A DNA stretch of 26,158 nucleotides from FEN-1297 sp046704255. GTDB taxonomy: Bacteria > Bacteroidota > Ignavibacteria > Ignavibacteriales > Ignavibacteriaceae. The DNA lies in contig JBJKSH010000151.1 of assembly GCA_046704255.1 (NCBI GenBank), forward strand, positions 1 through 26,158, read 5' to 3'. The position numbers and the translations under genes were made by a program. The notes under the pieces are model-generated. The model saw only the letters and a list, made by a program, of their open reading frames with translations, made no database searches and was not told the origin of the DNA. Positions 8,437 to 16,169 of the stretch are shown piece by piece (position 1 is the first letter of the stretch; each line of letters begins with the position of its first letter).

Positions 8437-8898
8437 CCTCTCCTATTTATCAATTATCATATACCGGCAAAGCCTGGCCAATAGAATCGTGTAAAGAAAA
8501 TAGTGCTGCTTACCATGTTCCATTAGTTATGCCGGGAAATTTATGGCGTGTTTGCTGCAATGCTTTTGTTAGATAGATTATTGGTAAAGTTACATGTAAA
8601 GTAATTCCTCCTGCTAACAATTTAAAAATAAATTAGTTAGATAAAGCACAACTATTTTTTTACTAATCACAAAGATTAACTTTTGCTATTGTTACTGCGT
8701 CTAATAAATTTAGATAAGATAAAAGATAATTTACAATCACTAACTCAAGTTAGCAAAATTTATGTGGGCAAGAGATTGAAACTTTTATAAAGGAAATAAT
8801 AAATCTTTTTGAAATAAATAAAACTATTATTAAAGTCCTTAAAAAGAAAAATTGCTATCTCTTTTCTAGCGTAAATTCAGTTATTAAATCTTTTCTAT

Positions 8899-8904
8899 AA
8901 GGAG
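8899..8904 (+). promoter_or_regulatory. Strong Shine-Dalgarno for the beta-barrel gene
   Basis: AAGGAG is placed 7 nt before the ATG at 8912. It fixes the start of this gene and stands out because nearly all other genes in the window have no recognisable Shine-Dalgarno. Confidence 0.8.
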
Positions 8905-8911
8905 ACGTATC

Positions 8912-9502
8912 ATGAATAAAAAATCACTTCTTCTGGTAATTGCAATCCTCACAATTTCCTTTTCAATTAAAGCGCAGCAATTTTACATTGGCCCACAAGC
9001 CGGCTGGCAAAAGGCACCTGATGCAAGTGTTGGAAAATTTATAATTGGAGGAATATTTAGAGCTAAATTTAACAACCTCCTTGGTGCGGAAGCATCTGTT
9101 AATTACCGTAAAGAATTTTACAGTGCAGATAATATAACCGTTTCAAGCTTCCCTGTAATGGTTAATGCAATGGTTTTTCCTTTAAGTTTAATTCCCGGAA
9201 TAATTCAGCCATTGAATTATATATACGGAGTAATTGGTGCCGGCTGGTATTACACACAATTTAATTATTCGCCGTGGTTTTTATCGCATGGTTTTGCAAA
9301 CAATTCAAAAAATAAATTCGGCGTGCAGTATGGTGCCGGTATTGAAGTGCCGATAAGCGGTTCAGGTTATGCGCCGTCTTCAATGTTCACTGCGGATTTT
9401 AGGTATGTTTCTTTAAAATATGATTCATCGGAATTCCCCGGTGTTTCTAATTTAAGAAGTAATTTTGTTGCGGTTACCGCAGGATTCTTAGTTAGGTTTT
9501 AA
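8912..9502 (+). CDS. Small outer-membrane beta-barrel protein
   Basis: This 196-residue protein has a clean Sec signal peptide (MNKKSLLLVIAILTISFSIKAQ). The mature part alternates polar and hydrophobic residues in strand-like segments (FYIGPQAGWQ, FIIGGIFRAKF, LLGAEASVNYRKEFY, FGVQYGAGIEVPI, MFTADFRYVSLKY). It ends with FVAVTAGFLVRF, a C-terminal aromatic residue typical of outer-membrane barrels. The length fits an eight-stranded OMP_b-brl-type barrel. It has its own strong Shine-Dalgarno and stands alone, followed by a two-component system on the same strand 341 nt downstream, which makes it a possible regulatory target (inference). Ligand or transport role is unknown. Confidence 0.85.
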   Translation: MNKKSLLLVIAILTISFSIKAQQFYIGPQAGWQKAPDASVGKFIIGGIFRAKFNNLLGAEASVNYRKEFYSADNITVSSFPVMVNAMVFPLSLIPGIIQPLNYIYGVIGAGWYYTQFNYSPWFLSHGFANNSKNKFGVQYGAGIEVPISGSGYAPSSMFTADFRYVSLKYDSSEFPGVSNLRSNFVAVTAGFLVRF

Positions 9503-9618
9503 GAAACATAAAGTATGAAACTTTTTTGTCATCTCATTCTAATTCCGGTTAAAATTCCGGTAATTCTTTAATACATAAATCGGTTAAAGCCAGATCAGAT
9601 AGTTCGCCCTGACTTTCT

Positions 9619-9670
9619 AAATTGCTTAATTGTTATATTGCTTTTTAACAATTTAACAATTAAGTAATTT
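9619..9670. terminator. Long AT-rich hairpin, possible bidirectional terminator
   Basis: aaattgcttaattgtta (9619-9635) is complementary over 17 positions to taacaattaagtaattt (9654-9670), with one G-U pair in the RNA. The loop contains a further attg/caat pair (9637-9640 and 9649-9652). It lies 116 nt after the beta-barrel gene. The following sequence ctttt is only a weak U-tract, so termination is plausible but not certain; a protein-binding palindrome is the alternative. Confidence 0.4.
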
Positions 9671-9747
9671 CTTTTCAGATATGCGCCGTGAATGGAATAT
9701 TCCGAATGATATTTTGGATTTGTATTATACTACTCCGCTGTTCGATT

Positions 9748-9769
9748 TTTTCATACTCTTTTCATAATT
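9748..9769 (+). promoter_or_regulatory. Candidate OmpR/PhoB-type operator (two 11-bp direct repeats)
   Basis: TTTTCAT occurs at 9748-9754 and again at 9759-9765, exactly 11 bp apart, with 4-bp AT-containing spacers ACTC and AATT. This 7+4 layout is that of the PhoB box (CTGTCAT plus 4), and winged-helix response regulators of the OmpR family bind such 11-bp tandem half-sites. The site is 74 bp upstream of the OmpR-family regulator gene, a good position for autoregulation. Binding by that regulator is inferred. Confidence 0.4.
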
Positions 9770-9843
9770 ACTATTTATATTTATATGCCTAATCTAAAAT
9801 TGAATGTTTTAGTGCAGGCTTATTTATATAAAATTAAATTACA

Positions 9844-10515
9844 ATGCGCATACTTTTAATTGAAGATGATAAGAAAATTACTGCGGCTCTTTCCAAAGGC
9901 CTAAGAGCCGAAGGTTATGCTGTTGATACTGCAGGAGACGGGATTAGCGGCCAGGAGCTTGCGGAAATAAACAATTATGATTTGATAATCCTGGATATTA
10001 TGTTACCTAAACAGGATGGGCTGCAAACTTGTGCAAGCCTAAGAAAGAATAAAATTCTTACTCCTATATTAATGTTAACAGCACTAGATGATGTTTCCGA
10101 CAAAATAAAAGGGCTGGACCAGGGAGCGGATGATTATCTTGCAAAGCCTTTTCATTTAGGCGAACTTTTGGCAAGAATGCGCGCTCTTACCAGAAGAACT
10201 AGCGAAGTCCGGTCATCCGTACTGGAAAACTTTGGTGTTAAGCTAAATCAAAACACGCATAAAGCTTACCGGGAAGGAAAAGAAATTCAGCTTTCTACGA
10301 AGGAATATTCCCTGCTTGAATTGTTTATGCTGCAGCCGAATAGAATCTTAACAAGGGAAACAATATCCGAACATTTGTGGGACATGAACTTTGATCCTAG
10401 AAGCAATGTAATAGAATCCTTTATTAAATTTTTAAGGCAGAAAATAGATAAAGATTTCGACAGGCAGCTAATTCATACCGTGCGGGGTTCGGGTTATATT
10501 TTTAAAGACGGGTAA
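9844..10515 (+). CDS. OmpR-family response regulator
   Basis: This 223-residue DNA-binding response regulator belongs to a two-component system. The receiver domain (1-115) has the acidic pair Glu7-Asp8-Asp9, the phospho-acceptor Asp51 in LIILDIMLP, Thr79 in MLTALDD and Lys101 in LAKPF. The C-terminal winged helix (about 128-221) has LSTKEYSLLELFMLQPNRIL and ends in TVRGSGYIF, the standard OmpR/PhoB signature. The layout resembles CusR/ArlR/QseB-type regulators. The kinase gene starts immediately after its stop codon (TAA-ATG with no gap), so the pair is translationally coupled. The signal sensed is not evident. Confidence 0.96.
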   Translation: MRILLIEDDKKITAALSKGLRAEGYAVDTAGDGISGQELAEINNYDLIILDIMLPKQDGLQTCASLRKNKILTPILMLTALDDVSDKIKGLDQGADDYLAKPFHLGELLARMRALTRRTSEVRSSVLENFGVKLNQNTHKAYREGKEIQLSTKEYSLLELFMLQPNRILTRETISEHLWDMNFDPRSNVIESFIKFLRQKIDKDFDRQLIHTVRGSGYIFKDG

Positions 10516-11895
10516 ATGTTTTCAATAAAATTCAAAATAATTTTTGCATATACAGTTGTATTCGGGCTGCTTCTTATAATTTTTGCTGCGGTTATATACA
10601 ACAGTACAAAGGAGGCAGCTTTCTCAAAGCTGAATACAAATCTTAAAAGTTACTCCATATCATTACGCACGGAAATTGAAGATGAACTTGACGACAATTC
10701 CATGCTGAACGTGGAAAAATTATCTTCGATTAAATCGAGGCATTTAATCGGAGAAAGGTTTCAACTGCTTAATAAAGAAGGTAATTTTATTGTAAAGGAT
10801 TCCCTTCTTTCCAAAATACCGGTTCCGGACTTGAACAATATTTTAGCTGAAACATACAAATACAACCGGCATAGAATAGATCATCATAAATATCATATTC
10901 TGTGGAGTAAGTTCGAAACCGAAAACGATTCGGTATACATATTGGAAACAGCCGCATCGGTTAAAGATGTTTTTGAAGACCTGGACAGGCTGTTTTATTT
11001 ATTTATTATAATTATTCCGGCAGGCTTAATAATAACGGGTTTTGCAGCATACTTTATTTCCAAGGCTGCTTTTAAACCAATAACCAGAATGGCAGAAACC
11101 GCAATGGATGTTTCAGGTGAAAACCTGGATAAACGTCTCGATCTTCCGAAAGCAAAAGACGAAGTAAGAGCGCTGGCAGAAACGTTAAATGAAATGATCG
11201 AAAGGATTGACGATGCATTTAAAAGCCAGAAAAGGTTTGTAGCAAACGCATCCCATGAAATTAAAACACCGCTTACCGTTATTCAAACCGAACTTGAAAT
11301 TCTTGAAAAAAAAATAAATGATGCCGAATCTTCGGAAAGTATTAAGAATGCTCTTTCCGAGATTGACAGCTTAACTAAACTTACAAATTCTTTGCTAACC
11401 ATTGTAAAACTAGATGCCTCTCAAACTAAATTAAATTTAAGTAACTTAAGGATAGATGAACTGCTGGCAGACTGTGCACAAACTATGAACCAATCTGCCG
11501 TGAAAAAAAATATAAGAATAAATTTATCTATTGACGATGCCATAGAAATAGAAGCAGATAAAGAAAAGCTGAAGAGCGTATTTATAAATCTTATAGACAA
11601 TGCCGTAAAATATTCTTATTTAAACTCCATCATTTCTCTCGTTTTAAAAAAGCCGGGAAATAAAAATGTGGAAATTAAAGTGGAAAATGAGGGCCGTGAA
11701 ATATCTAAATCGGAAATTCCTTATATTTTTAACAGGTTCTACCGTTCCAATGAGATACGTGCTGAAATAAACGGCAGCGGTCTAGGGCTTGCCATAGCAA
11801 AGGAAATAGTTGAGCTGCATAGAGGCAAAATAAGCGTTGAAAGTAATGAAGAAGGAAAAACTGTTTTTAGCGTATTACTTCCTTTAACTAGGTAA
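10516..11895 (+). CDS. Sensor histidine kinase (HAMP, HisKA, HATPase)
   Basis: This is a 459-residue membrane sensor. TM1 lies at about 7-28, a periplasmic domain of ~130 residues follows, and TM2 lies at about 160-182. Then come a HAMP linker (about 185-235), HisKA with phospho-acceptor His247 in NASHEIKTPL, and an ATPase domain with N-box FINLIDNAVKYS and G-box GSGLGLAIAKEIVELHRGK. All catalytic motifs are intact. It lacks PAS domains, so it is unlike PhoR and closer to CusS/ArlS-type kinases. The periplasmic domain (containing a His-rich YNRHRIDHHKYH stretch at 116-127) could bind a metal ion, but this is only suggested by composition. It phosphorylates the response regulator encoded directly upstream. 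Confidence 0.95.
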   Translation: MFSIKFKIIFAYTVVFGLLLIIFAAVIYNSTKEAAFSKLNTNLKSYSISLRTEIEDELDDNSMLNVEKLSSIKSRHLIGERFQLLNKEGNFIVKDSLLSKIPVPDLNNILAETYKYNRHRIDHHKYHILWSKFETENDSVYILETAASVKDVFEDLDRLFYLFIIIIPAGLIITGFAAYFISKAAFKPITRMAETAMDVSGENLDKRLDLPKAKDEVRALAETLNEMIERIDDAFKSQKRFVANASHEIKTPLTVIQTELEILEKKINDAESSESIKNALSEIDSLTKLTNSLLTIVKLDASQTKLNLSNLRIDELLADCAQTMNQSAVKKNIRINLSIDDAIEIEADKEKLKSVFINLIDNAVKYSYLNSIISLVLKKPGNKNVEIKVENEGREISKSEIPYIFNRFYRSNEIRAEINGSGLGLAIAKEIVELHRGKISVESNEEGKTVFSVLLPLTR

Positions 11896-12138
11896 TCTAT
11901 GGTAACGAATACATTACAAAACAAAAAATTAGAAAATCACCTTCATTAGTAAGGATAAGCAGATTTTAGCGCCTCTAAAAACGGGAAAATCCTTTCACAA
12001 CTTTAGATATCAATTAGACTTGATAATGCAACCACTTCTTTTATAGGGGAAAAATAAAATATTATAACCGGAGCTATTACAGTACATATCTTAACCGTTA
12101 CAAAGGTTCTTAAGCCGGCCTTTCCAGAGCAAACTCAA

Positions 12139-13530
12139 TTATCTTTGTCTGCGAACGTACAGCTTTAACGTAACCGAACCAACCGGTTTTCCTCCGACTC
12201 TAACGCTCCATGTGACATTTTGCCATTTTGCAATTTTAAATACAGGCGCAACTAACCTGGTTAGCAAGGGGTAAGAATCATGCGCAGCAATTATAAAATT
12301 ATTTTCCTTCAAATGATGATGTGCAAACAAGGCAGAACTGCTGTCTACGGCCCATCCCGGCGGTATTTGGATATTAAGCTCAAAAACTGCTTCCTTGCCG
12401 GTATTATTATGAAGCAATAAAGTAACAGGAAAGTTTTGCCCGCTGTTTACGCCAATTTCAGGTTGAAGAAGATCGGGCATCAATTTAAGGTTATGTGCAG
12501 GCCAAAAGTTTTTATAAAACGCCCAGCCTCCTCCAAGCTCAATTGAATAGTCCGGAAGATTTTTAATGGGGCGATAACCGCGTACCGGTTTAAAAGGAAT
12601 AGGACCCGGAACAACGTTTTCAAATAAATCTCCTGTAACCGAGCCGCCGACAAGAGATTTCCCAAAGATGAATGTTAAAGGCTGATTAAAATATTTTAGG
12701 TCACCGGATTTTATCGCATTATCCGGAAAATCGCCGTATTGAGATTTATGAAATGACATTTCTTTTGCCGCCAACACTGCATAAGAAACATGCCTGGAAG
12801 GTGAAACAGCCGTCATTGAGTAAACCGGCCCATTGCCTTTAACAAAGCTTAATTGGGTGGCATCCGTAAAGTAATAAAGTTTTTCCGGCTGCCAGGTATG
12901 CAAGCCTTCCCTAAGATTAGCAAACCAAAGCCTGTCTTCCGGCGCGGCAATCTGTTCGGGAAACCAGGTTGGGTTACCTGCAATATCAAAAGCTTCTGTT
13001 GCAATTACACCAGCTGCCTGGTGGTCTTCATGGTTTTCTCCAACAACAACATCCGGCAGCATTGTAATAACAACCTCCGGCCGGGTAAGCCTTATAAATC
13101 TTACAACATCCTCCAAAATTTTTCCGTGATTCCACGATTCGAGTGAACGAAGAACATCGGTAGCATCATAAGCAAAGTTATCAGGTGCGTTAAGAAACCA
13201 AACAAGATGTACACCAATAGATGCCAGTGCTCTTTGTGCTTCTATCTTTCGTATTTCAGCAAGCGATCGAGCCTGTTCATATCCTACAAGATTTTGCCCG
13301 GCATTTCCGTTTGTAATAATTACTACCGCCGCCTTTTTATGTTCATCTAGTACAGCCCTTGCAAGATACCCTGCAATTATAGATTCATCATCCGGATGCG
13401 CAACAATAACAAGTATATCTGCTTTAAATCTTTTATCCGGCTGCGGGTTTGATGCAAATAATAATGAGGATGTAAACAACGTAAGAAAAACAATTACCCA
13501 TTTTACAAAAACCGAAAAACACATTTTCAT
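12139..13530 (-). CDS. Exported PIG-L family deacetylase with NEW3-like domain
   Basis: This PIG-L/LmbE-type zinc-dependent N-deacetylase has the motif AHPDDE (His45-Pro-Asp-Asp-Glu49) and the second metal-binding block HEDH (167-170). The family removes acetyl groups from N-acetylglucosamine-type sugars. A Sec signal peptide (VIVFLTLFTSSLLFA) places it outside the cytoplasm, unlike MshB or BshB. Residues from about 355 onward (NSGQNFPVTLLLHNNT ... IPPGWAV) look like a NEW3/alpha-galactosidase-associated beta-sandwich. The frame extends to an ATG at 13548, but GGAAGGAG at 13546-13539 lies 8 nt before the ATG at 13530, so the latter is the better start, giving 463 residues. The gene is isolated, convergent with the histidine kinase and divergent from the second kinase operon. 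The substrate is unknown; a surface or cell-wall glycan is plausible. Confidence 0.9.
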   Translation of the reverse strand: MKMCFSVFVKWVIVFLTLFTSSLLFASNPQPDKRFKADILVIVAHPDDESIIAGYLARAVLDEHKKAAVVIITNGNAGQNLVGYEQARSLAEIRKIEAQRALASIGVHLVWFLNAPDNFAYDATDVLRSLESWNHGKILEDVVRFIRLTRPEVVITMLPDVVVGENHEDHQAAGVIATEAFDIAGNPTWFPEQIAAPEDRLWFANLREGLHTWQPEKLYYFTDATQLSFVKGNGPVYSMTAVSPSRHVSYAVLAAKEMSFHKSQYGDFPDNAIKSGDLKYFNQPLTFIFGKSLVGGSVTGDLFENVVPGPIPFKPVRGYRPIKNLPDYSIELGGGWAFYKNFWPAHNLKLMPDLLQPEIGVNSGQNFPVTLLLHNNTGKEAVFELNIQIPPGWAVDSSSALFAHHHLKENNFIIAAHDSYPLLTRLVAPVFKIAKWQNVTWSVRVGGKPVGSVTLKLYVRRQR

Positions 13531-13538
13531 AACCTTAA

Positions 13539-13546
13539 CTCCTTCC
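13539..13546 (-). promoter_or_regulatory. Shine-Dalgarno deciding the PIG-L gene start
   Basis: GGAAGGAG on the minus strand lies 8 nt upstream of the ATG at 13530-13528. It overlaps the first codons of the longer reading of this frame (ATG at 13548), which argues against that longer start. Confidence 0.7.
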
Positions 13547-13883
13547 ATTCGTAACCATTATATTAATATCTACAATTATTAATCCTATTTTACAATTTAA
13601 AGTATTTTTATTTTATTCTGAAATGTAATCTTTTTTGTATTACTGAATGGAGAATAGCAATATCAATTATAATACTTATTAACCGGGACCAGTTTATTAT
13701 GAATTACTAACAAGCTGAAGGTATTCGCATATTCTTAGAATCAATTTAAATCTTGATTTTAGGGGAAAAATTACTAATTTAGCTTTGATAAATTATTATG
13801 GTTAAGGGTGAGCGTAGATTTCTTTTGTGGTGTTAAAACTATTTTTATATCCTATAATTTAATATGAAATTTTTATATAACCG
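13547..13883. other. Divergent intergenic region
   Basis: This AT-rich stretch separates the minus-strand PIG-L gene and the plus-strand kinase operon and should carry promoters for both. On the plus strand, TATAAT at 13853-13858 lies 25 nt before the kinase start, and TTTG at 13824-13827 lies farther upstream. TAGCTTTG near 13778-13785 matches the Bacteroidota TAnnTTTG element. None has a convincing partner element, so I do not call a specific promoter. A 7-codon leader ORF at 13864-13887 is listed separately. Confidence 0.5.
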
Positions 13884-13887
13884 ATGA
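13864..13887 (+). CDS. Possible 7-codon leader peptide coupled to the kinase gene
   Basis: ATG at 13864 opens a frame encoding MKFLYNR. Its TGA stop (13885-13887) overlaps the kinase ATG (13884-13886) as ATGA. Such overlaps commonly couple translation by re-initiation. The peptide itself is probably not functional, and the arrangement could be chance in a short AT-rich leader. Confidence 0.25.
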   Translation: MKFLYNR

Positions 13888-16142
13888 CACTGTATATTAT
13901 ATTATTAATTATACTATTAATTGTTTTAGGGGTTTTATTTTACAGCCGTAGAAATATTAAAAATTTAACCAAACCGGAATTTAAACCCGGCACCGGGTTT
14001 GATAATTTTACCATTCAAAAAAACTTAAAGAGCGGTGAAGTAACCGGTATTTACAAAGCGGTTCAAAAAGATACTAACAGTACTATTGTACTTAAAATTA
14101 TGAACAGCAGTTATTTGCATGATGATAAGCTTGTAAATAATTTCCTGCTCGAAGGTAAAATCCTGGAGTACCTGCAGAATAAATACAGCGATTCAAACTA
14201 TCCTATTGTAAGAGTTTATAAGTACGGAAAATTAAACAGTTCCGGGCGAAGCAGACCGTTTATTGTTCTCGAATATTTAGAAGGCACTTCACTTGAGAAA
14301 GCTTTGCGGTTCGGAAAATTGAGCGTGGCAGAATCCGTATCGCTAATTAGAAAAATAGCCGGGGCACTTTCTCTTGCACACAATGAAGGTATATGGCACA
14401 AAGATCTAAGTCCTGAAAATATTATGCTGATTGGGAAACCGCATGATATAAAATCAATAAAAATTATAGATTTTGGAATAGCCAAGTACGAATATTTACG
14501 GGATCACCAACCGGATAACCCGTTGCATGGAATGCCCTCTTTTATGTCTCCCGAACAATGCAAAGATGAAAAGATTGACGGACGGTCGGACATATATTCT
14601 TTAGGAATGATTTTTTATACTTTAATTGCCGGCAGGCCTCCGTTTGCTAATAAGAATCAGTTGGAAGTTATGCGGATGCAGTTAAATACGGATGTACCTG
14701 CTTTAAGCAAGTCCGTACCTTACGAAGTGACCCGTATAATTTTTAAGATGATAGAAAAGAACAAAGATCTTAGATACAAGACAATTGATGAATTGATATC
14801 CGAACTTAAAAAGCTGCCTTATAGTTTTGGTGCTTCCGCCGTAGTTTCTGCTGATGGTAAAAAATTAACTGCACAAAGCCCGTCTGAAAAGATAACACAT
14901 TTAAGTGCGGAAGAATCTCACCCGCAAAAGCCGGCAGACTCCCTAGAAATCCCAAGCCCGATAAAAATGGCTGCAAAATCTGATAATCAAAACCTAAAAA
15001 CTAAAAATTTTAAGGAGAATAACCTGGTTAAAAAGTTGGTCCTTTCGCTCGGCGTATTGGTAATTGTGCTTATTCTTTTCCTATTATTTTTTACAAATAA
15101 TAAAAAGACAGGGAAATCTTATATTAACAAAATGCCGGAGAATAATTCTGCAAAGAAAATAACGGTTGTTAAACCTGCGCCGGTTAGAAAAAATACCGCA
15201 GCAGAACACCTGCCGGTTGAAAAGAAGTTTACTAAATCTTCTACCGTTAATAAAACAGTTGTAGAAAAACCTCTTGCCGTTAATAAAACAGAAATTAAAA
15301 AAAATAGGCCGGAAAAAATAAAGGACAAAATTAAAAAGAATAACTTAACGGAGTTTGGAAAAGTAGTTCGTGAAAAACCTTTGGTTAAAAGAGAAGAACG
15401 GATTAAACTACCTGCTGCCGGCATTGCACCATCATTTATAAATTTCGGCAGTTCAAAAATAGCCGATCGAAAAAAGCTGCAGGTTGTAGTTAAAAATTCC
15501 GGCGATGGTATTTTAAGAATTGAATCTGCTAAAATAACCGGCCAAAACAGCGGAGACTTTGCTTTATCTTATACATCAAATGAAATTAAACCCGGATTAA
15601 ATGAAACTTTTGAAATCAGGCTTAATGCAAATAAAGCAGGTTCAAAAAAAGCCACATTGGTAGTTGTAACAAACGACAGGGGAAATAAAACAATTTCAAT
15701 CCCCATTACAGCCGCCGTTACCGCAGAAATGCCTGCAGCAGCTATCGATAATATTTTTGAAAATGCAAATACATTTTATAATGATAAAAATTATCTTGCT
15801 GCAGAATTAAGATATTCAGAGGTACTTCAAAAAATTAGGGAACAGCCTAAGGCATATTACATGCGGGGGCTTTGCAGGAACAAGCTTAAAGATTATAAAA
15901 ATGCAGTTAGTGATTTTTATAATGTGATTGCTTTTCAACAGTATATTCCGCAAAACGAAAGGAAGAAAATTCTAACCGATTCTTATTATAACATTGCTAT
16001 GATTTTTACCAGGCAGTATCAAAAAACTCATAACCAAAGAGACAAACAGGAAGCTATTAGAAACTGGGACGACCTAACCGACTACTGCGATTGTTACCAC
16101 GACATAGCATCCAACTGGTTAAAGTACTTAAATAAAAATTAA
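13884..16142 (+). CDS. Ser/Thr protein kinase with two TM segments, Hydin-like domain and TPR-like tail
   Basis: This is a 752-residue Hanks-type kinase. TM1 (2-20) is followed by the basic SRRN, then the kinase domain (about 40-312) with Lys71 (VLK), Glu90, DFG (196-198) and MSPE. The catalytic loop reads HKDLSPEN (172-179): Lys for Arg in HRD, and Ser for the usual Lys two residues after the catalytic Asp174. The glycine loop is also degenerate (LKSGEVTGIY). A second TM (about 385-403) leads to a Lys/Pro-rich linker, an ASPM/SPD-2/Hydin-type immunoglobulin-like domain (about 513-613, starting PSFINFGSSKIADRK) and TPR-like helices (about 620-750). By the positive-inside rule the kinase is cytoplasmic and the C-terminal half periplasmic. 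An upstream in-frame stop (13878-13880) fixes the N-terminus. It is the first gene of a long operon whose next three products are exported. Confidence 0.92.
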   Translation: MTLYIILLIILLIVLGVLFYSRRNIKNLTKPEFKPGTGFDNFTIQKNLKSGEVTGIYKAVQKDTNSTIVLKIMNSSYLHDDKLVNNFLLEGKILEYLQNKYSDSNYPIVRVYKYGKLNSSGRSRPFIVLEYLEGTSLEKALRFGKLSVAESVSLIRKIAGALSLAHNEGIWHKDLSPENIMLIGKPHDIKSIKIIDFGIAKYEYLRDHQPDNPLHGMPSFMSPEQCKDEKIDGRSDIYSLGMIFYTLIAGRPPFANKNQLEVMRMQLNTDVPALSKSVPYEVTRIIFKMIEKNKDLRYKTIDELISELKKLPYSFGASAVVSADGKKLTAQSPSEKITHLSAEESHPQKPADSLEIPSPIKMAAKSDNQNLKTKNFKENNLVKKLVLSLGVLVIVLILFLLFFTNNKKTGKSYINKMPENNSAKKITVVKPAPVRKNTAAEHLPVEKKFTKSSTVNKTVVEKPLAVNKTEIKKNRPEKIKDKIKKNNLTEFGKVVREKPLVKREERIKLPAAGIAPSFINFGSSKIADRKKLQVVVKNSGDGILRIESAKITGQNSGDFALSYTSNEIKPGLNETFEIRLNANKAGSKKATLVVVTNDRGNKTISIPITAAVTAEMPAAAIDNIFENANTFYNDKNYLAAELRYSEVLQKIREQPKAYYMRGLCRNKLKDYKNAVSDFYNVIAFQQYIPQNERKKILTDSYYNIAMIFTRQYQKTHNQRDKQEAIRNWDDLTDYCDCYHDIASNWLKYLNKN

Positions 16143-16169
16143 CAATTAAAAATTAAGAATGAAAAATTT

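Larger units (their letters stand above)
7250..8911. other. Gene-poor 1.66 kb interval
   Basis: No gene longer than about 70 codons can be supported here. The interval holds a possible 68-codon ORF (7498-7704), two short consecutive frames (7724-7936), a strong intrinsic terminator (7986-8014), a perfect 14-bp palindrome gtaaaaatttttac (8169-8182), and a repeat-rich segment (8244-8436) ending in a second strong terminator. It also holds a 42-codon open stretch without a usable start (8448-8576) and AT-rich sequence up to the ribosome-binding site at 8899. Near 7315-7350 are ACACGAA/CCACGAA-like phrases around a small tgcgaa...ttcgca inverted repeat. The interval could contain small RNAs, decayed gene remnants or both. 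I see no tRNA, transposase or CRISPR array. Confidence 0.7.
9503..9843. other. Intergenic region upstream of the two-component system
   Basis: This 341-bp AT-rich stretch has no gene. It holds a long imperfect inverted repeat (9619-9670) and a direct-repeat operator candidate (9748-9769), both listed separately, plus a tandem aattccggt motif near 9540-9565. TAAAATTG at 9795-9802 is one mismatch from the Bacteroidota -7 element TAnnTTTG, but no matching -33 TTTG is present at the right distance. Confidence 0.6.

Noticed and set aside
8764..8782. gtgggcaagagattgaaac, which looks like the end of a CRISPR repeat (ATTGAAAC)
   Set aside because: It occurs once; no second copy at regular spacing and no cas genes are present.
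8860..8897. Direct repeat tcttttcta (8860-8868 and 8889-8897) before the beta-barrel gene
   Set aside because: Nine-base AT-rich repeats at a 29-bp period match no known operator spacing and are likely chance.
12853..13146. 97-codon plus-strand open frame inside the PIG-L gene
   Set aside because: It is antisense to a conserved catalytic domain and has no family features; a shadow frame.
13531..13548. Longer start (ATG 13548) for the PIG-L gene
   Set aside because: The Shine-Dalgarno GGAAGGAG would lie inside the coding region; the ATG at 13530 has it at the right distance.
15119..15424. 101-codon minus-strand open frame in the second kinase gene
   Set aside because: It is opposite a low-complexity Lys/Pro-rich linker, whose composition creates a hydrophobic shadow frame.
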